The notes: generated from the letters alone by a model not told the origin. A stretch of 64,000 nt of DNA from JACQXM01 sp964569425 (GCA_964569425.1 CAZMVD010000006.1:1-64000), one strand, 5' to 3'; numbered from the stretch's first letter, positions 53,693 to 63,400 are shown. A program made the numbers and translations.

Positions 53693-55012
53693 ATGCCCGT
53701 ACCGATCATCGAGGACCATAGCGCCCTGCTCATCCGCGGCGGACGTTTGATCGACCCCGCCGGGGGGCGCGACGAAATCGTCGATGTCGCCGTCGTGGAC
53801 GGCCGCATCGCCGAATCCGCCCCGGCGAACGCGCACGTGATCGCAGCCGACGGATGGCTGGTGTGCCCCGGCGTTCGCGACATTCACGTGCACCTGCGCG
53901 AGCCCGGCCAGGCGCACAAGGAAACAATAGCCAGCGGAACCGCGGCCGCCGCGGCCGGCGGCTTCACGTATGTGGCCTGCATGCCCAACACCTCGCCGCC
54001 GATCGATCAGCCGGACGTGGTCCGCTGGATACTCGACGAAGCCCGCCGCCACGATCTTTGCGCCGTGGGTGTGGTCGCCGCCATCACCCGCGGGCGCGGC
54101 GGCCGGGAACTGACCGATTTTACCGCCCTGCAGCAGGCGGGTGCCGTCGCCTTCAGCGATGATGGCACCGGCGTGGAAGACGATGATGTGATGCGCGCCG
54201 CCTTCGAATCGGCCGCGCGGCTGGGCGCTGTGCTCGTCCAGCATTGCGAATATCGCCACATTTCTGCGGGCGGTGTCATGCACCTCGGCGAAGTCTCGCG
54301 CCTCCTCGGCCTGCCGGGACTCGACCCGCGTTCCGAAGAGGCGATGATCGAACGCGATATCGACCTGTGCCGCCGCACCGGGGGGCGCTACCACGTGGCG
54401 CACATCTCCACTGCCAAGGCCGTCGAGATGGTCCGCCGCGCCAAGGCCGAAGGGCTCCCGGTCACCGCGGAAGTGTGCACCCACCATTTGCTCCTGACCG
54501 ACGAAGCCTGCGCCGCCGCTGACCCCAATACCAAGATGCACCCGCCGCTTCGTCCCCAGCCCGATGTGGATGCCTGCCGCCACGGCCTGCTCGACGGCAC
54601 CATCGACTGCATCGTCACCGATCATGCGCCCCACGCCGCCGCGGAGAAGGCGGCGGGGTTTCGGAAAGCGCCGGCGGGAATCGTAGGGCTGGAAACCGCA
54701 GTGGGCGTCGCTGCCGCGGCCATGGTAACGACCGGGCTGGCCGACTGGCCGCAACTCGTCCATTGGTTCACGGCGGGCGCGGTGCGCGTGCTCGGGGGTG
54801 AACCACCGAGCCTGGCGATCGGCCGCGCTGCGGAAATCACGCTGATCGATCCGCACGGCGCCTGGGTTGTCGTGCCGGATCGCTTCGCTTCACTCGGTCG
54901 CAACACACCCTTCGCCGGCCTCACTCTGCCGGCGCGCGCCCGGGGCACGATCCGCGCCCGGCGTCTCATTCAATGCAACATCGTTGCTCACGAAACCCAG
55001 GAACGCCGATAG
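53693..55012 (+). CDS. pyrC: Dihydroorotase
   Basis: Catalyses the reversible cyclisation of N-carbamoyl-aspartate to dihydroorotate, the third step of pyrimidine synthesis. The 439-aa length and motifs fit class I enzymes: the zinc ligands His65 and His67 in DIHVHLREPG, CMPNTSPPIDQ, HISTAKAVEMVRRA, VTAEVCTHHLLLTDE, and the catalytic Asp310 in VTDHAPHAA. The C-terminus is GLTLPARARGTIRARRLIQ. ATG 53693 has GAGG 5 nt upstream. It follows the small zinc-ribbon gene in an operon. Confidence 0.94.
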   Translation: MPVPIIEDHSALLIRGGRLIDPAGGRDEIVDVAVVDGRIAESAPANAHVIAADGWLVCPGVRDIHVHLREPGQAHKETIASGTAAAAAGGFTYVACMPNTSPPIDQPDVVRWILDEARRHDLCAVGVVAAITRGRGGRELTDFTALQQAGAVAFSDDGTGVEDDDVMRAAFESAARLGAVLVQHCEYRHISAGGVMHLGEVSRLLGLPGLDPRSEEAMIERDIDLCRRTGGRYHVAHISTAKAVEMVRRAKAEGLPVTAEVCTHHLLLTDEACAAADPNTKMHPPLRPQPDVDACRHGLLDGTIDCIVTDHAPHAAAEKAAGFRKAPAGIVGLETAVGVAAAAMVTTGLADWPQLVHWFTAGAVRVLGGEPPSLAIGRAAEITLIDPHGAWVVVPDRFASLGRNTPFAGLTLPARARGTIRARRLIQCNIVAHETQERR

Positions 55013-55101
55013 CCGCGCGCTGAACCGTCAAACCTCCTAAAAACCAGGATCGCGGCGGCCATCTGCCGCAGCGTTTGGTTTGGCTTTCGGGCCCGCCAAG
55101 T

Positions 55102-55809
55102 TCAGGACGGGGCACGACGCGCCTTTTCGACGGCAGCGTTGGAAAGTTGATCCACGACCTTTCTTATCCTCTCCCAGCTTTCGCGATGGTAGTGTTCCGG
55201 GATCTCAAGTTTTTCGCCAACCTGGTATCTTGCACGTTTGCCCGCTTTCTCGACGTAGGTTGCATTGACCACGCCATTGTTATGAACCAAGATGTCCCGC
55301 GACGCCTTGATCTCTGCCAATTCTTCGATCTCCGCGGTGGTCGGGCAACCGAGTTTGGCCAACCGTTCGAGATAAGTAAACCAATCGGCAACCCGCTTGT
55401 ATTTCAGGTCGTTCAATTCCTTGTCCACGACGGCCAAGACGACAGCAGCTTTGTCAGAAGCCTTCAGGATTGTGCTCATCTCCACCTGTTTGTTGGAGTG
55501 GCTACCCGGATAGGCGGCGAGCCAATGGCGGAGCAATCCGAAGAAGAATTCCTCGAACAGCGAGACAAAGTGCTGGAAAGTCGAGGACATCAGGTAAACG
55601 GTCACGTAGAGTTGCGCCCGCCCGAGAAGCGCTTGCTCGTCTACTTGTGTGCTGGTCGTCAGGTTTCGGAACGTGAACTTCCGCCCTTCCTTGACGACCT
55701 GTTGCAGCAAACGCCACACCCTTTAGGTGTACGTGTAGTAATCGTGACTCGCGTCCAGCGCGGAAAGCGTGCGATTCGCGAGGGCTTGGACATCGTTCGT
55801 CAGTGCCAT
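55102..55809 (-). pseudogene. HEPN-domain protein gene with in-frame TAA
   Basis: A 236-codon frame from ATG 55809 is broken once, by TAA at codon 29 (55723-55725); the reading frame on both sides is the same (YYTYT-stop-RVWRLLQQVV). The rest encodes an intact helical domain with RDILVHNNGVVN, the RxxxxH RNase motif of HEPN proteins, and KYKRVADWFTYLERLAKLG, as in the RiboL-PSP-HEPN group. A GTG just after the stop could restart translation and give 205 residues. A small partner gene lies 20 bp upstream. Known HEPN proteins are often RNases in toxin or defence pairs. A sequencing error remains possible. Confidence 0.7.
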
Positions 55810-55829
55810 GCTCTGCGCCCGCTGGGCCT

Positions 55830-56072
55830 TCACGGAATACTGTTCAGAAGGTCTTGAACTCGTCCCGGGTCGCTCCCGTGCCCTAGATTGATCACTGCGA
55901 CCTCTGGTTTCCCATCAAGCGAAATCGCCTCGTCATCGACCCAGTAAGGAATGTGGTTCGCGTTGAGAATGGCCCTTACACTCTCAAGCTGCGCTACCGG
56001 AACCAAGATGTACGGCCCCGCGTCCCCCTCCTTCGAGACGCAAAGCGGCCTGTCCGTTGATTTGTCGATCAT
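55830..56072 (-). CDS. Small partner protein of the HEPN gene
   Basis: An 80-aa protein (YILVPVAQLESVRAILNANH, then IPYWVDDEAISLDGKPEVAV, INLGHGSDPGRVQDLLNS). It is a compact alpha/beta protein with no catalytic motif I recognise. I recall similar proteins beside HEPN genes, but cannot check here. ATG 56072 has GGAG 7 nt upstream. It sits 20 bp before the HEPN gene and is probably co-transcribed; an antitoxin or regulator role is a guess. Confidence 0.65.
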   Translation of the reverse strand: MIDKSTDRPLCVSKEGDAGPYILVPVAQLESVRAILNANHIPYWVDDEAISLDGKPEVAVINLGHGSDPGRVQDLLNSIP

Positions 56073-56470
56073 CGCACGCTCCAGGAAAGGATTGCCATCA
56101 AATACCGCCCGCACTGATCCTCCAGTATTGTCGCCGATCTGAACCCGGCAGCAAGATCGAACAGACACGGCCAGTCGCCAGTGGAGCGTGGCTGAATCGG
56201 CGGGGTGGGCGCACACTTCCTTTCCCTCGCCCGCACCATCCTTCGGCGGAATCACCCTCCCCGCGCGCGCCCGCGGCACCGTGGGCGCCACGCGATCGAT
56301 CCAATGAGCCGGCGCCGAGCGCCCCGAGAGTCCATCCAACGAGTAACCCGCACCGCGATCTTGCTGGCCCGCGACAACAGGGGCCCTTCCTACTCGGCGC
56401 AAGAAACCGGGACCGAGTTGTATTCCTCGATCCCGGCGCTTGCAGTCCCCTTCGGCAGGTCACCGATGAG
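56073..56470. other. Intergenic region with pyrC remnant
   Basis: About 400 bp between the HEPN partner gene and the coiled-coil gene. Apart from the pyrC-like fragment at 56212-56307, nothing is recognised. Confidence 0.5.
56212..56307 (+). pseudogene. Decayed 3' fragment of a dihydroorotase gene
   Basis: The plus-strand translation FGGITLPARARGTVGATRSI (then Q and stop) aligns with the real pyrC end FAGLTLPARARGTIRARRLI, with 12 or so identities. Just upstream, after a frameshift, HFLSLARTI matches RFASLGRNT. No more of pyrC is recognisable. Confidence 0.5.
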
Positions 56471-57502
56471 TCAAGGCACCGGCGTATCATCCTCCGGCAG
56501 GGGCTCCTCCGGCGGCGGCATGGGCGCCCTTTCGCGTCGCCGATCGCCGCGCGGTTCCTCCCATGGCTCATCGAATTCCATTCGATCGTTCACCGCCTTT
56601 TCGATGATCTGATCGCGCATCCGCGCCGCCTCGGCCTGGCGCTGACGCAATTCGCCGATCCGCGCCTCCAGTTCGTGGATCTCCATCTCCCGGCGCCGGT
56701 GCCGAACGTCGAACTGCCGGGTGCACAGTTCATGCATTCGTTGGCGCACCCGATCGAGGTCCGGGTTGTCGGCGCGGCGGACTCGCCCGGACAACATGCG
56801 GATTTCCATGTCAAGCCGTCGCTCCTCAATCATCAGCCCGCCGCGCTCCGGATTCTCGGCCAATTGATCCATCAAGCCGCGCATCTCCGGCGCCAGCCGC
56901 ATCATACGCTGTTGAAACCGCTCGGGACTGCGTTCCTGGAGTCGCTCCAGTTCCTCGTACATCCGCGGAAAATGCTCCACCATGAACGCTTGAACCTCGG
57001 CGCGCTCCTCTTCCGAAAGGCGCGACCACAACGGTGGCGGACCGCCGCCCGGCCTGCGATCCGGCCGGCCGGCACGCAACCCGGCGCCCGCTCGATCGCG
57101 CTCGCGCTGGCGCGGCAAATCCGACTGGGCCAACAGGCCGCCGCGGTCCGTTCGTCGCGGTGTGCCCGCGCGATCACCGCGCCTGGCGCCCGCGCCTCTG
57201 GCGTCGCTCCGCTCGCGTGCCCGCGGAACCATGTCGTCGCGTGCCGCCGCGCCGTCGCGCCCGAGTCGCTCGCGTCGCTGCACACGCAGCGCATCGCAAT
57301 CCGCGGGGTCGCACGGCGGCAGTTGGTCGCGCCGCTGCCGGCGAACGCGGTCGCGCTGCGCCCGATCTTGCGTCGCGGTTGCGTCGGGCGGCGGACCCGG
57401 CTGTGACGGCGCCGCCAGCCCCAGTGCGCCGATCGCCAGCACCGCGGTCGCCCACGTAGCCCCGCGCGCCCGACCATTCGGAAAAATTCGTTTCGTTTTC
57501 AT
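56471..57502 (-). CDS. Exported Arg/Glu-rich coiled-coil protein
   Basis: A 343-aa protein of unknown family. The signal peptide (GATWATAVLAIGALGLAAPS) is followed by ~120 low-complexity, Arg/Asp/Gly-rich residues with few aromatics. From about residue 170, a helical region of heptad character (MYEELERLQERSPERFQQRM, RREMEIHELEARIGELRQRQ) resembles Spy/CpxP-like periplasmic sensors of metal stress, though no LTxxQ motif is seen. The protein ends in acidic, Pro-rich PPPEEPLPEDDTPVP. ATG 57502 has GAGGAG at good spacing. It lies 36 bp after the anti-sigma gene in one operon. Confidence 0.75.
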   Translation of the reverse strand: MKTKRIFPNGRARGATWATAVLAIGALGLAAPSQPGPPPDATATQDRAQRDRVRRQRRDQLPPCDPADCDALRVQRRERLGRDGAAARDDMVPRARERSDARGAGARRGDRAGTPRRTDRGGLLAQSDLPRQRERDRAGAGLRAGRPDRRPGGGPPPLWSRLSEEERAEVQAFMVEHFPRMYEELERLQERSPERFQQRMMRLAPEMRGLMDQLAENPERGGLMIEERRLDMEIRMLSGRVRRADNPDLDRVRQRMHELCTRQFDVRHRRREMEIHELEARIGELRQRQAEAARMRDQIIEKAVNDRMEFDEPWEEPRGDRRRERAPMPPPEEPLPEDDTPVP

Positions 57503-57538
57503 TGTCATTCTCCTCGATTCTCCGGCGAAAGCCGTGCC

Positions 57539-58108
57539 TTACGACCAGTCGTCGTCGAGCGGCTCCCGCGTCCATTCGTCGAGGGCTTGCTCAAGGTCCT
57601 CGTACTCCGCCTCGCTTCCGATCAACGACGAGCGCTCGCCGATCCGAAGTTCCAGCGCCAGCAAATCGTCCGTCACTCCCTGGAGTGACACAGTAATGGC
57701 ATCTTCCTCGAACGCTTCGAAGGCTGAAACCACCGGCAGTTCCGCCGCCTGTGCCGTCTCCCGGCCGGGCAGCCACACGCCCGCGGCCAGCACCGCCGCC
57801 GCGGCGCTCAACCCCAGCGCCCACCTCACGGGCCGCCGCATGCGCTTTTGCGCCGAGCCCCGCAGCTCGGGAAGGGCGAGAGCCGCCCCGGTCCCCCACT
57901 CGCGGCGCACCGCCACGCGCACGCGATCCACCAGCCCCGGCGGCGCTGCCGCGACGCCCAGGCGGTCTGCCAGCCAGATTTCATCCTGTGCCATTCGCGA
58001 TCGTTGTCCGATCGCCACCAGATCAACAGTGTCATGCTCGTGACACTGATCAGCGAACCAGCGCTCCAGCGCCGCGATCTCTTCAAGCTGTCGGTCTTCG
58101 CCGTTCAT
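57539..58108 (-). CDS. Putative membrane anti-sigma factor
   Basis: A 189-aa protein with a soluble N-terminus of ~95 residues, one membrane helix (WALGLSAAAAVLAAGVWLPG) and a C-terminal domain outside. It lacks the HxxxCxxC zinc-binding site of common anti-sigma factors, though the N-terminus has ALERWFADQCHEHDTVD, with one Cys. Its ATG overlaps the sigma-factor stop by 4 bp (ATGA), the usual sign of a cognate anti-sigma factor. ATG 58108 has GGAG upstream. Confidence 0.75.
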   Translation of the reverse strand: MNGEDRQLEEIAALERWFADQCHEHDTVDLVAIGQRSRMAQDEIWLADRLGVAAAPPGLVDRVRVAVRREWGTGAALALPELRGSAQKRMRRPVRWALGLSAAAAVLAAGVWLPGRETAQAAELPVVSAFEAFEEDAITVSLQGVTDDLLALELRIGERSSLIGSEAEYEDLEQALDEWTREPLDDDWS

Positions 58109-58662
58109 GGCTTCCGCTCCATCCACGCTCGCAGCTTGCTCAAGCCGCGGTGCCCCCGCGCCAGCGCCGTGCCCAGGGGCGTGTCCATCAATTCGGCGAT
58201 TTCCGCAAAGCTCAACTCGCCGTAGTGACGCAGCAGGATCACCTCACGCTCTCCATCGGGCAGGCGATCGATCCCCGCTTGCAGCCGCTCCCGATCTTCT
58301 CCCTCATCCTCTCCCTTTGCCCGGCGAGCCGGACCTTCGTCAGCGGTCTGAATTTCCTCGTTCCCGCCGAGCGAAGCGATCGGCGGCGTTCGCCGAATGC
58401 GACGGAACCGGTCCCGAGCCAGGTTCGAAGCAATCCGGAACAACCACGGCTCAAAACGGTCCTCGTGCCGGTATTGCCCGAACATGCGAACCAACCGCAC
58501 AAAAACCTCCTGCACCAGGTCCTCCGCATCCTCGCGGTGGCCCGTAAGGCGAAACAGGAATCCATAAAGCCTTGGCGCATAAATCTCTACCACCGCATCG
58601 AAAGCCGATGCGTCCTTCTGTTGGGCCCTGCGGATCAGCGTTTCCAATGTCTCGACCGCCAT
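58105..58662 (-). CDS. ECF sigma factor (RpoE-like)
   Basis: A 185-aa sigma factor. Region 2 includes LYGFLFRLTGHREDAEDLVQ then EVFVRLVRMF and PWLFRIASNLARDRFRRIRR. Region 4 is LPDGEREVILLRHYGELSFA then EIAELMDTPLGTALARGHRG. All expected parts are present, with an acidic linker (DEGPARRAKGEDEGED) between. ATG 58662 has GGAG 6 nt upstream; an in-frame ATG at 58674 is less supported. It heads a sigma/anti-sigma/coiled-coil operon that is probably self-regulated, an envelope-stress type arrangement. Confidence 0.92.
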   Translation of the reverse strand: MAVETLETLIRRAQQKDASAFDAVVEIYAPRLYGFLFRLTGHREDAEDLVQEVFVRLVRMFGQYRHEDRFEPWLFRIASNLARDRFRRIRRTPPIASLGGNEEIQTADEGPARRAKGEDEGEDRERLQAGIDRLPDGEREVILLRHYGELSFAEIAELMDTPLGTALARGHRGLSKLRAWMERKP

Positions 58663-59026
58663 AAGGGGCTCCATCAGGGTTAACGCATCAGCCGGTCAGC
58701 CATTGCCGGGGGAAGGCCCGCGAAACGCGGGTGTTACAAGAACTGACCCCGCCAAACCGTAACTGGCTCTCGGACTTAGACCGTCAGGCAAGAGTGGCCG
58801 TGACTCATCGGATCATGCAACGCGACGACTCCGCTGATTCTACCCGGCCGGGTCGCTTTACCTCCTTGTTGGACCCATACAGTGGCCGGGTTGCGTTAGA
58901 CGCTGATGGGGCTATACTGGCCCGACTCGGCTCCGATCCGCGTTGCGCACGTGGGTGTCGGCTCGTTTGGGATTGGTCCCGGCTGTTCGGTCGAGTTGCT
59001 TTGATCGACGTAGGCGGAGGTGCGGC
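58663..59026. other. Divergent intergenic region with rpmB promoter
   Basis: About 360 bp between the sigma operon and rpmB. A good sigma70-like promoter for rpmB is at 58891-58918; nothing else is recognised. Confidence 0.5.
58891..58918 (+). promoter_or_regulatory. Sigma70-like promoter of rpmB
   Basis: TTGCGT (58891-58896), 16 bp, TATACT (58913-58918); the -10 box matches the consensus at five of six positions. The leader is ~100 nt. Confidence 0.6.
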
Positions 59027-59314
59027 ATGGCACGTGTTTGTTATTTCACCGGCAAGAAGACCCGTTCGGGCAACTCGGTGTCCCGTCGCGGCAAGGCCAA
59101 GTATCTCGGCGGCGTCGGGCGCAAGACGACCGGTATCTCCAAGCGCAAGTTCAAGCCGAATATCCAGCGCGTTCGCGCCGTGATCGACGGGCGGGTCTGC
59201 CGCATCGCCGTGTCCGCCAAGGCCATCCGCATGGGACTGGTCATCAAACCGCTCAAACGCGATTGGAAGTCCGCCGAGCATGCGACCTCCGGCGCCGAAT
59301 CCGCAGAGTCCTGA
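59027..59314 (+). CDS. rpmB: 50S ribosomal protein L28 (bL28)
   Basis: A 95-aa protein of the large ribosomal subunit. ARVCYFTGKKTRSGNSVSRR is the classic L28 start; KRKFKPNIQRVRA and RICRIAVSAKAIRMG-like sequence follow. The C-terminal ~15 residues (KSAEHATSGAESAES) are an extra polar tail. GGAGG lies 6 nt before ATG 59027; the upstream open frame is not coding. It is not near other ribosomal genes, as is common for rpmB. Confidence 0.96.
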   Translation: MARVCYFTGKKTRSGNSVSRRGKAKYLGGVGRKTTGISKRKFKPNIQRVRAVIDGRVCRIAVSAKAIRMGLVIKPLKRDWKSAEHATSGAESAES

Positions 59315-59440
59315 CCCGTCCCCCACGGCAGGGCGATTCCGGGTATTGTCCGGACCATTCGTACGATCTTCCCATAAGATACGCTTGGCACGGCGTTGAA
59401 ACGTCGGGCTATGTTCGCCGTTGCACCGAGGCAGGCAATC

Positions 59441-59938
59441 ATGCGCGCTGACGGAAGACGCGTGGTACTCCTGGTCGGCGGCGCATTCGCGGTCGCCGCG
59501 ATCATCTCTCTCTGGATCGCGCGCGAGCCCACCGTGCCGCTCTCCGCGGAAACCCTGCGCGCCGCGCGCCAACTGTGGAAACAGGCGGCGCTCCGCGATT
59601 ACGACCTCTCCTTTTTCATGCACGCCAGCCGCTACGACGTCCAGGTGCGTGATGGCATCGTCCGCGACCTGCGGGTCAACGGGCAGATGACTACGTCGGG
59701 TGACTGGGGGCTCTTCTCCATGGACGGCCTGTTCGACACCCTGGCCATGGAATTGGATAACCGCCATTCCGGCGAAGGCCCATTTGCCGCAGGACGGGAG
59801 GTTTCGTTACGGGCCCGGTTTCACCCCGCCCAGGGGTATGTGGAACGCTTTCTGCGCGGCGGCACGCGCGGCGCGTCCATCGAACTGATCTCGCTGACGC
59901 CCGCCACCCAGGTCCAGGATGCACCGCCCGCCCCCTGA
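59441..59938 (+). CDS. DUF6174-like membrane-anchored protein
   Basis: A 165-aa protein. A basic N-region and one helix (VVLLVGGAFAVAAIISLWIA) anchor it. The rest, LWKQAALRDYDLSFFMHASR, VQVRDGIVRDLRVNG, resembles DUF6174, small extracytoplasmic proteins of unknown function. ATG 59441 has GAGG-like sequence about 10 nt upstream; in-frame starts at 59396 and 59411 are less likely. It is convergent with a small lipoprotein gene. Confidence 0.65.
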   Translation: MRADGRRVVLLVGGAFAVAAIISLWIAREPTVPLSAETLRAARQLWKQAALRDYDLSFFMHASRYDVQVRDGIVRDLRVNGQMTTSGDWGLFSMDGLFDTLAMELDNRHSGEGPFAAGREVSLRARFHPAQGYVERFLRGGTRGASIELISLTPATQVQDAPPAP

Positions 59939-59956
59939 ACCGGCAAGAATGATGGC

Positions 59957-60295
59957 TTATTCGGGCTGCGATTCGTCGGGATAGACGGCGCTCACCAGCA
60001 CCTCAAAACAATCGCGGCAAAGATCCTCTACGCAGCCGGAGTCCGGCTCCGCGCACGCGGCACAGGCGACCGCAATATCGCCGAGCAATTCCCCGACGGT
60101 GGCGCCACCGTCGCGCGCCGCCACGATGGCCGGGCGCAGTTCCGCGACCTCACGATCGCTGAAGCCCGCGTCGCGGCACACCCCCGGCGCCGCGGGAACC
60201 GGCACACACGCGGAAGCCAACGCGGCCGCCAACGCCGCGCCTGAGAGCCTGAATCGCCGCGCGGGCCCTTTTGTCCAGTTTTTCGCACATCTCAT
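59957..60295 (-). CDS. Small Cys-rich putative lipoprotein
   Basis: Unrecognised 112-aa protein. A basic N-region (KGPARRFR) and hydrophobic core end in LASAC, a plausible but not perfect lipobox. The mature part has about six Cys residues (VACAACAEPDSGCVEDLCRD, CFEVL), which suggests disulfides or metal binding outside the cell. ATG 60295 is the only upstream start. It is divergent from the SUMF1-like gene. Confidence 0.6.
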   Translation of the reverse strand: MRCAKNWTKGPARRFRLSGAALAAALASACVPVPAAPGVCRDAGFSDREVAELRPAIVAARDGGATVGELLGDIAVACAACAEPDSGCVEDLCRDCFEVLVSAVYPDESQPE

Positions 60296-60425
60296 CTGCC
60301 GCAGCCTACCTTCAACCTCTTGCCGGGGCGAGCGCCCGGACCTGTCGAGTGGTGGTCCTGATGGACCGGCTCTGCCGATACTTCCAAGGGTGCTCTACGC
60401 CAGGACACGGCGCGACACGATCGTC

Positions 60426-63400
60426 ATGGATGACAACTTCGGAAAGCTCGTTGGTGGTGCGTTGCTGCTGACCGCGGCGTGCGGGATCGCGGCCCCTGTC
60501 GTCGCCCAGCCGCCGCCGATCCGCTTCGCCAATGTATCCGAAAGCCACGTGCAGCCCTTCGGCCCGACGTACCTCTACCGCATCGGGCGTTATGAAATCA
60601 CCAACGAGGAGTTCGTCGTCTTTCTCAACGACGCCCGGGCCAACCCGCAAACGGACGGCGGGGCGTTTCTGTCCCACGACACCACCGCCGGGCGCGTGGC
60701 CCTCACCGGCGACGGAACGCTTGTGTTCGACGCGTCGGCAGGCGGCGCCATCAACTTCGACGCCGCGGCCGATGACGGGGCTGGTGCCTACCTGGTGGCA
60801 GCGGGAAAGGAACGCTTCCCCGTCGTCGGCGTTTCCTGGTACGGCGCGCTGAAGTTCTGCAACTGGCTCACACTGGCACAGGGGATGACCCAGCCGGATC
60901 AACGTGCCTATACCGAGGGCCCGACCGCCGCGGACTGGCGGCCGCGCACCGCCGACCCGGCCACCTACGCCACCAACAACCTGAGCGCCGCGGAGCGACA
61001 GGCGCTCGTCACCCAGTTTCGCGGCTTCCGACTACCCATGGATGATCGCGCCGCCGCCGCCGCTGCGTTCAACGAGTGGTACAAGGCCGCGGCGTGGCTC
61101 AACGGCCCGCGTATCAACACCGTCTACGGCTTCGGACGCGACACCCTCGCCGCGCCCGACGCCAACTACCGCGACAGCGGCGACCCCTGGGAAACGGGGC
61201 TGACGCCCGTCGGGTTTTTCGGCGTCAACGGCAACCGCGCGCACGATGATCCGGATTTCGGCTGGGGCTTCGAGCCGCCCGAGACGTTCCTGGTGCGTAA
61301 CACCGCCAACGGATACGGACTGTTCGACCTGACCGGCAACGCCGCGGAGTGGGTGCAGGACTTCGGCGCGGCGGCGGGTGAGCGCGGCATCCGCGGCGGC
61401 CATTTCGACAGTGTGATCGGTTCGCCGCTGCTGACGAACTCGGCGCGGGGCACACGCCCGGCGAACGCCGCTTCGCCGCAGGTGGGCTTCCGCATCGTAC
61501 AGACGCCGGTGTCCGGCAGCATCGCCGCGGGTGCTTCCGTCGTGCGCATCGAAGGCTACGTGGGCGGCTCCTATTCGCCCGCCACCGTCGACGTGCAGAT
61601 CAGCCATACGAGTCCGCAGGCGCTGGACGGGCTGGTCGTGCAGTCGTCCGCCGCGTGGCTGGTGGTGGATGGCAGCGCGCCGACCTTTGCGCCGCCGGCT
61701 AATGCCACGTTGGTGACACTCACCGTCAAGGATGACGCCCTGCCCACTCCGCCGGCGGCTCCCGCGCCGCCGGGAAACTTCGCGTTGGTTCCCGCGACGG
61801 ACGCCCAATCCGGCGGCCCCGACTACGATTACTGGATCGCGCGCGCGGAGGTCACCAACGCTGAATTCGCGGCCTTTCTCAACGATGCCCGAACCAACGC
61901 CGCCGGCCCCGCGCCCGATGCCCGCAGCACCCACATGTATTTCGATACCGATTCGGGCGACGTGTACCTGCACGACCGCGCCGCCGGCGAAATCGGCACC
62001 GCCGCGCCCACGCCGACCATCGTCACCAAATTCTACGACGCCACCATCGGACGCATCCGGTTTTCTAACGGTGCCTACGTCGTGACACCCGGCTACCAAG
62101 ATCATCCGGTGGTCGGCGTGAGCTGGTTCGGTGCGGTCAAATACTGCAACTGGCGCTCATTGAAAGAGGGCATTCCCGCCGACCTGCTCGCGTATGCCGA
62201 AGCGCCCAGCCCGAACCTCAGCGCATGGCGCCCCAACACCGCGGACGATATCTCGTGGGCGCCGGGGGGCTTTGTCCCTGCCGCGCGCGATCGCCTGGTC
62301 CGCGATACGCTCGGCTATCGCTTGCCCATGGACGACGAGAGCGCCGCCGCGGCTGCGTTCAACGAATGGCACAAGGCCGCTTCCTACCGCGGACTGGACA
62401 GCGCCGGCGTGCCGACCTTCGGCGCCACATTCGGATTCGGACGCGATACGCTCACCACGTCCGACGCCAACTTCGCCGGCAGCGGGGCGAACGCCGCGGA
62501 CGGCACCACGCCGGTCGATTACTTTGACGGCGTGCGGGCGCTCTTCGTTGCGCCGAGCGCTTGCGACATTCGAAATCCGCCGACCACGCGAACCAACGCC
62601 ACCGAAAACGGCTACGCGCTGCTCGGCGCTGCAGGCAACGTCGCCGAATGGATGCAGGACTTCGGCGCCGCCGCCAGCGAACGCGGCACGCGCGGCGGCA
62701 GTTGGCGCGACCCGGTCGATTCCGCGTTGTTGACCACAACCGCCCGCGGTTCGCGCCCCGCGGATCTTCCGGCCGACGACGTGGGCTTTCGCATCGTCCG
62801 CGGCACCGGCCACCTTACTACGGTCACTATTACCGAAAGCGTCTTTGGCGGAGTAGCGCGCCGGCACTTTCTCTTTGACCTTCGCGAGCCGCTGGAGTTC
62901 ACGCCGCGCATTGATCCCCAGTTTTCCTGGCTGTATCGCAACGGCTACGCTCCCACCGGATATGCCTTCAGCTTCACCAACCACTCCGCCGCGGACATGG
63001 ACTGGAAACTGGCCGTCGATGCCGACTGGCTGCACGCAGCCGTCGCCGGCGCCGGTCCGCCCGATCGGGAAGTCAGCGGGACGATTGCGCCGGGAACAAC
63101 GCTTGGCGCGGCCGTGCTGACCAACGTCGCCGCCCAAACGCTCCCTCCCGGTGAGCACGTCGCTACCCTCACCCTCACCAACGAAACCAGCGGCACCATG
63201 CTGACCCGCAAGGTTCGCGTCACCGTTTCGCCGCCTCTGCAACTGGCCTCCGACGCGCCTGATCCGCTTCCGTTCACCGGCCTGCCCGGCGGTCCTTTTG
63301 CCATCCACGAGGGCACGCCGCAATCATCGCTGCTGCGCAACTACACACTCTCCGGCCTCGTGGATTTTCCGCTGGACTATGGGATCACGGTCAACCGCCC

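Noticed and set aside
56057..57406. A 449-codon plus-strand frame opposite the coiled-coil protein
   Set aside because: No family match; the minus-strand frame has a signal peptide, ribosome binding site and operon context.
60426..62800. Formylglycine-generating enzyme (sulfatase activator)
   Set aside because: Both SUMF1-like domains lack the catalytic Cys pair and no sulfatase gene is in the window.
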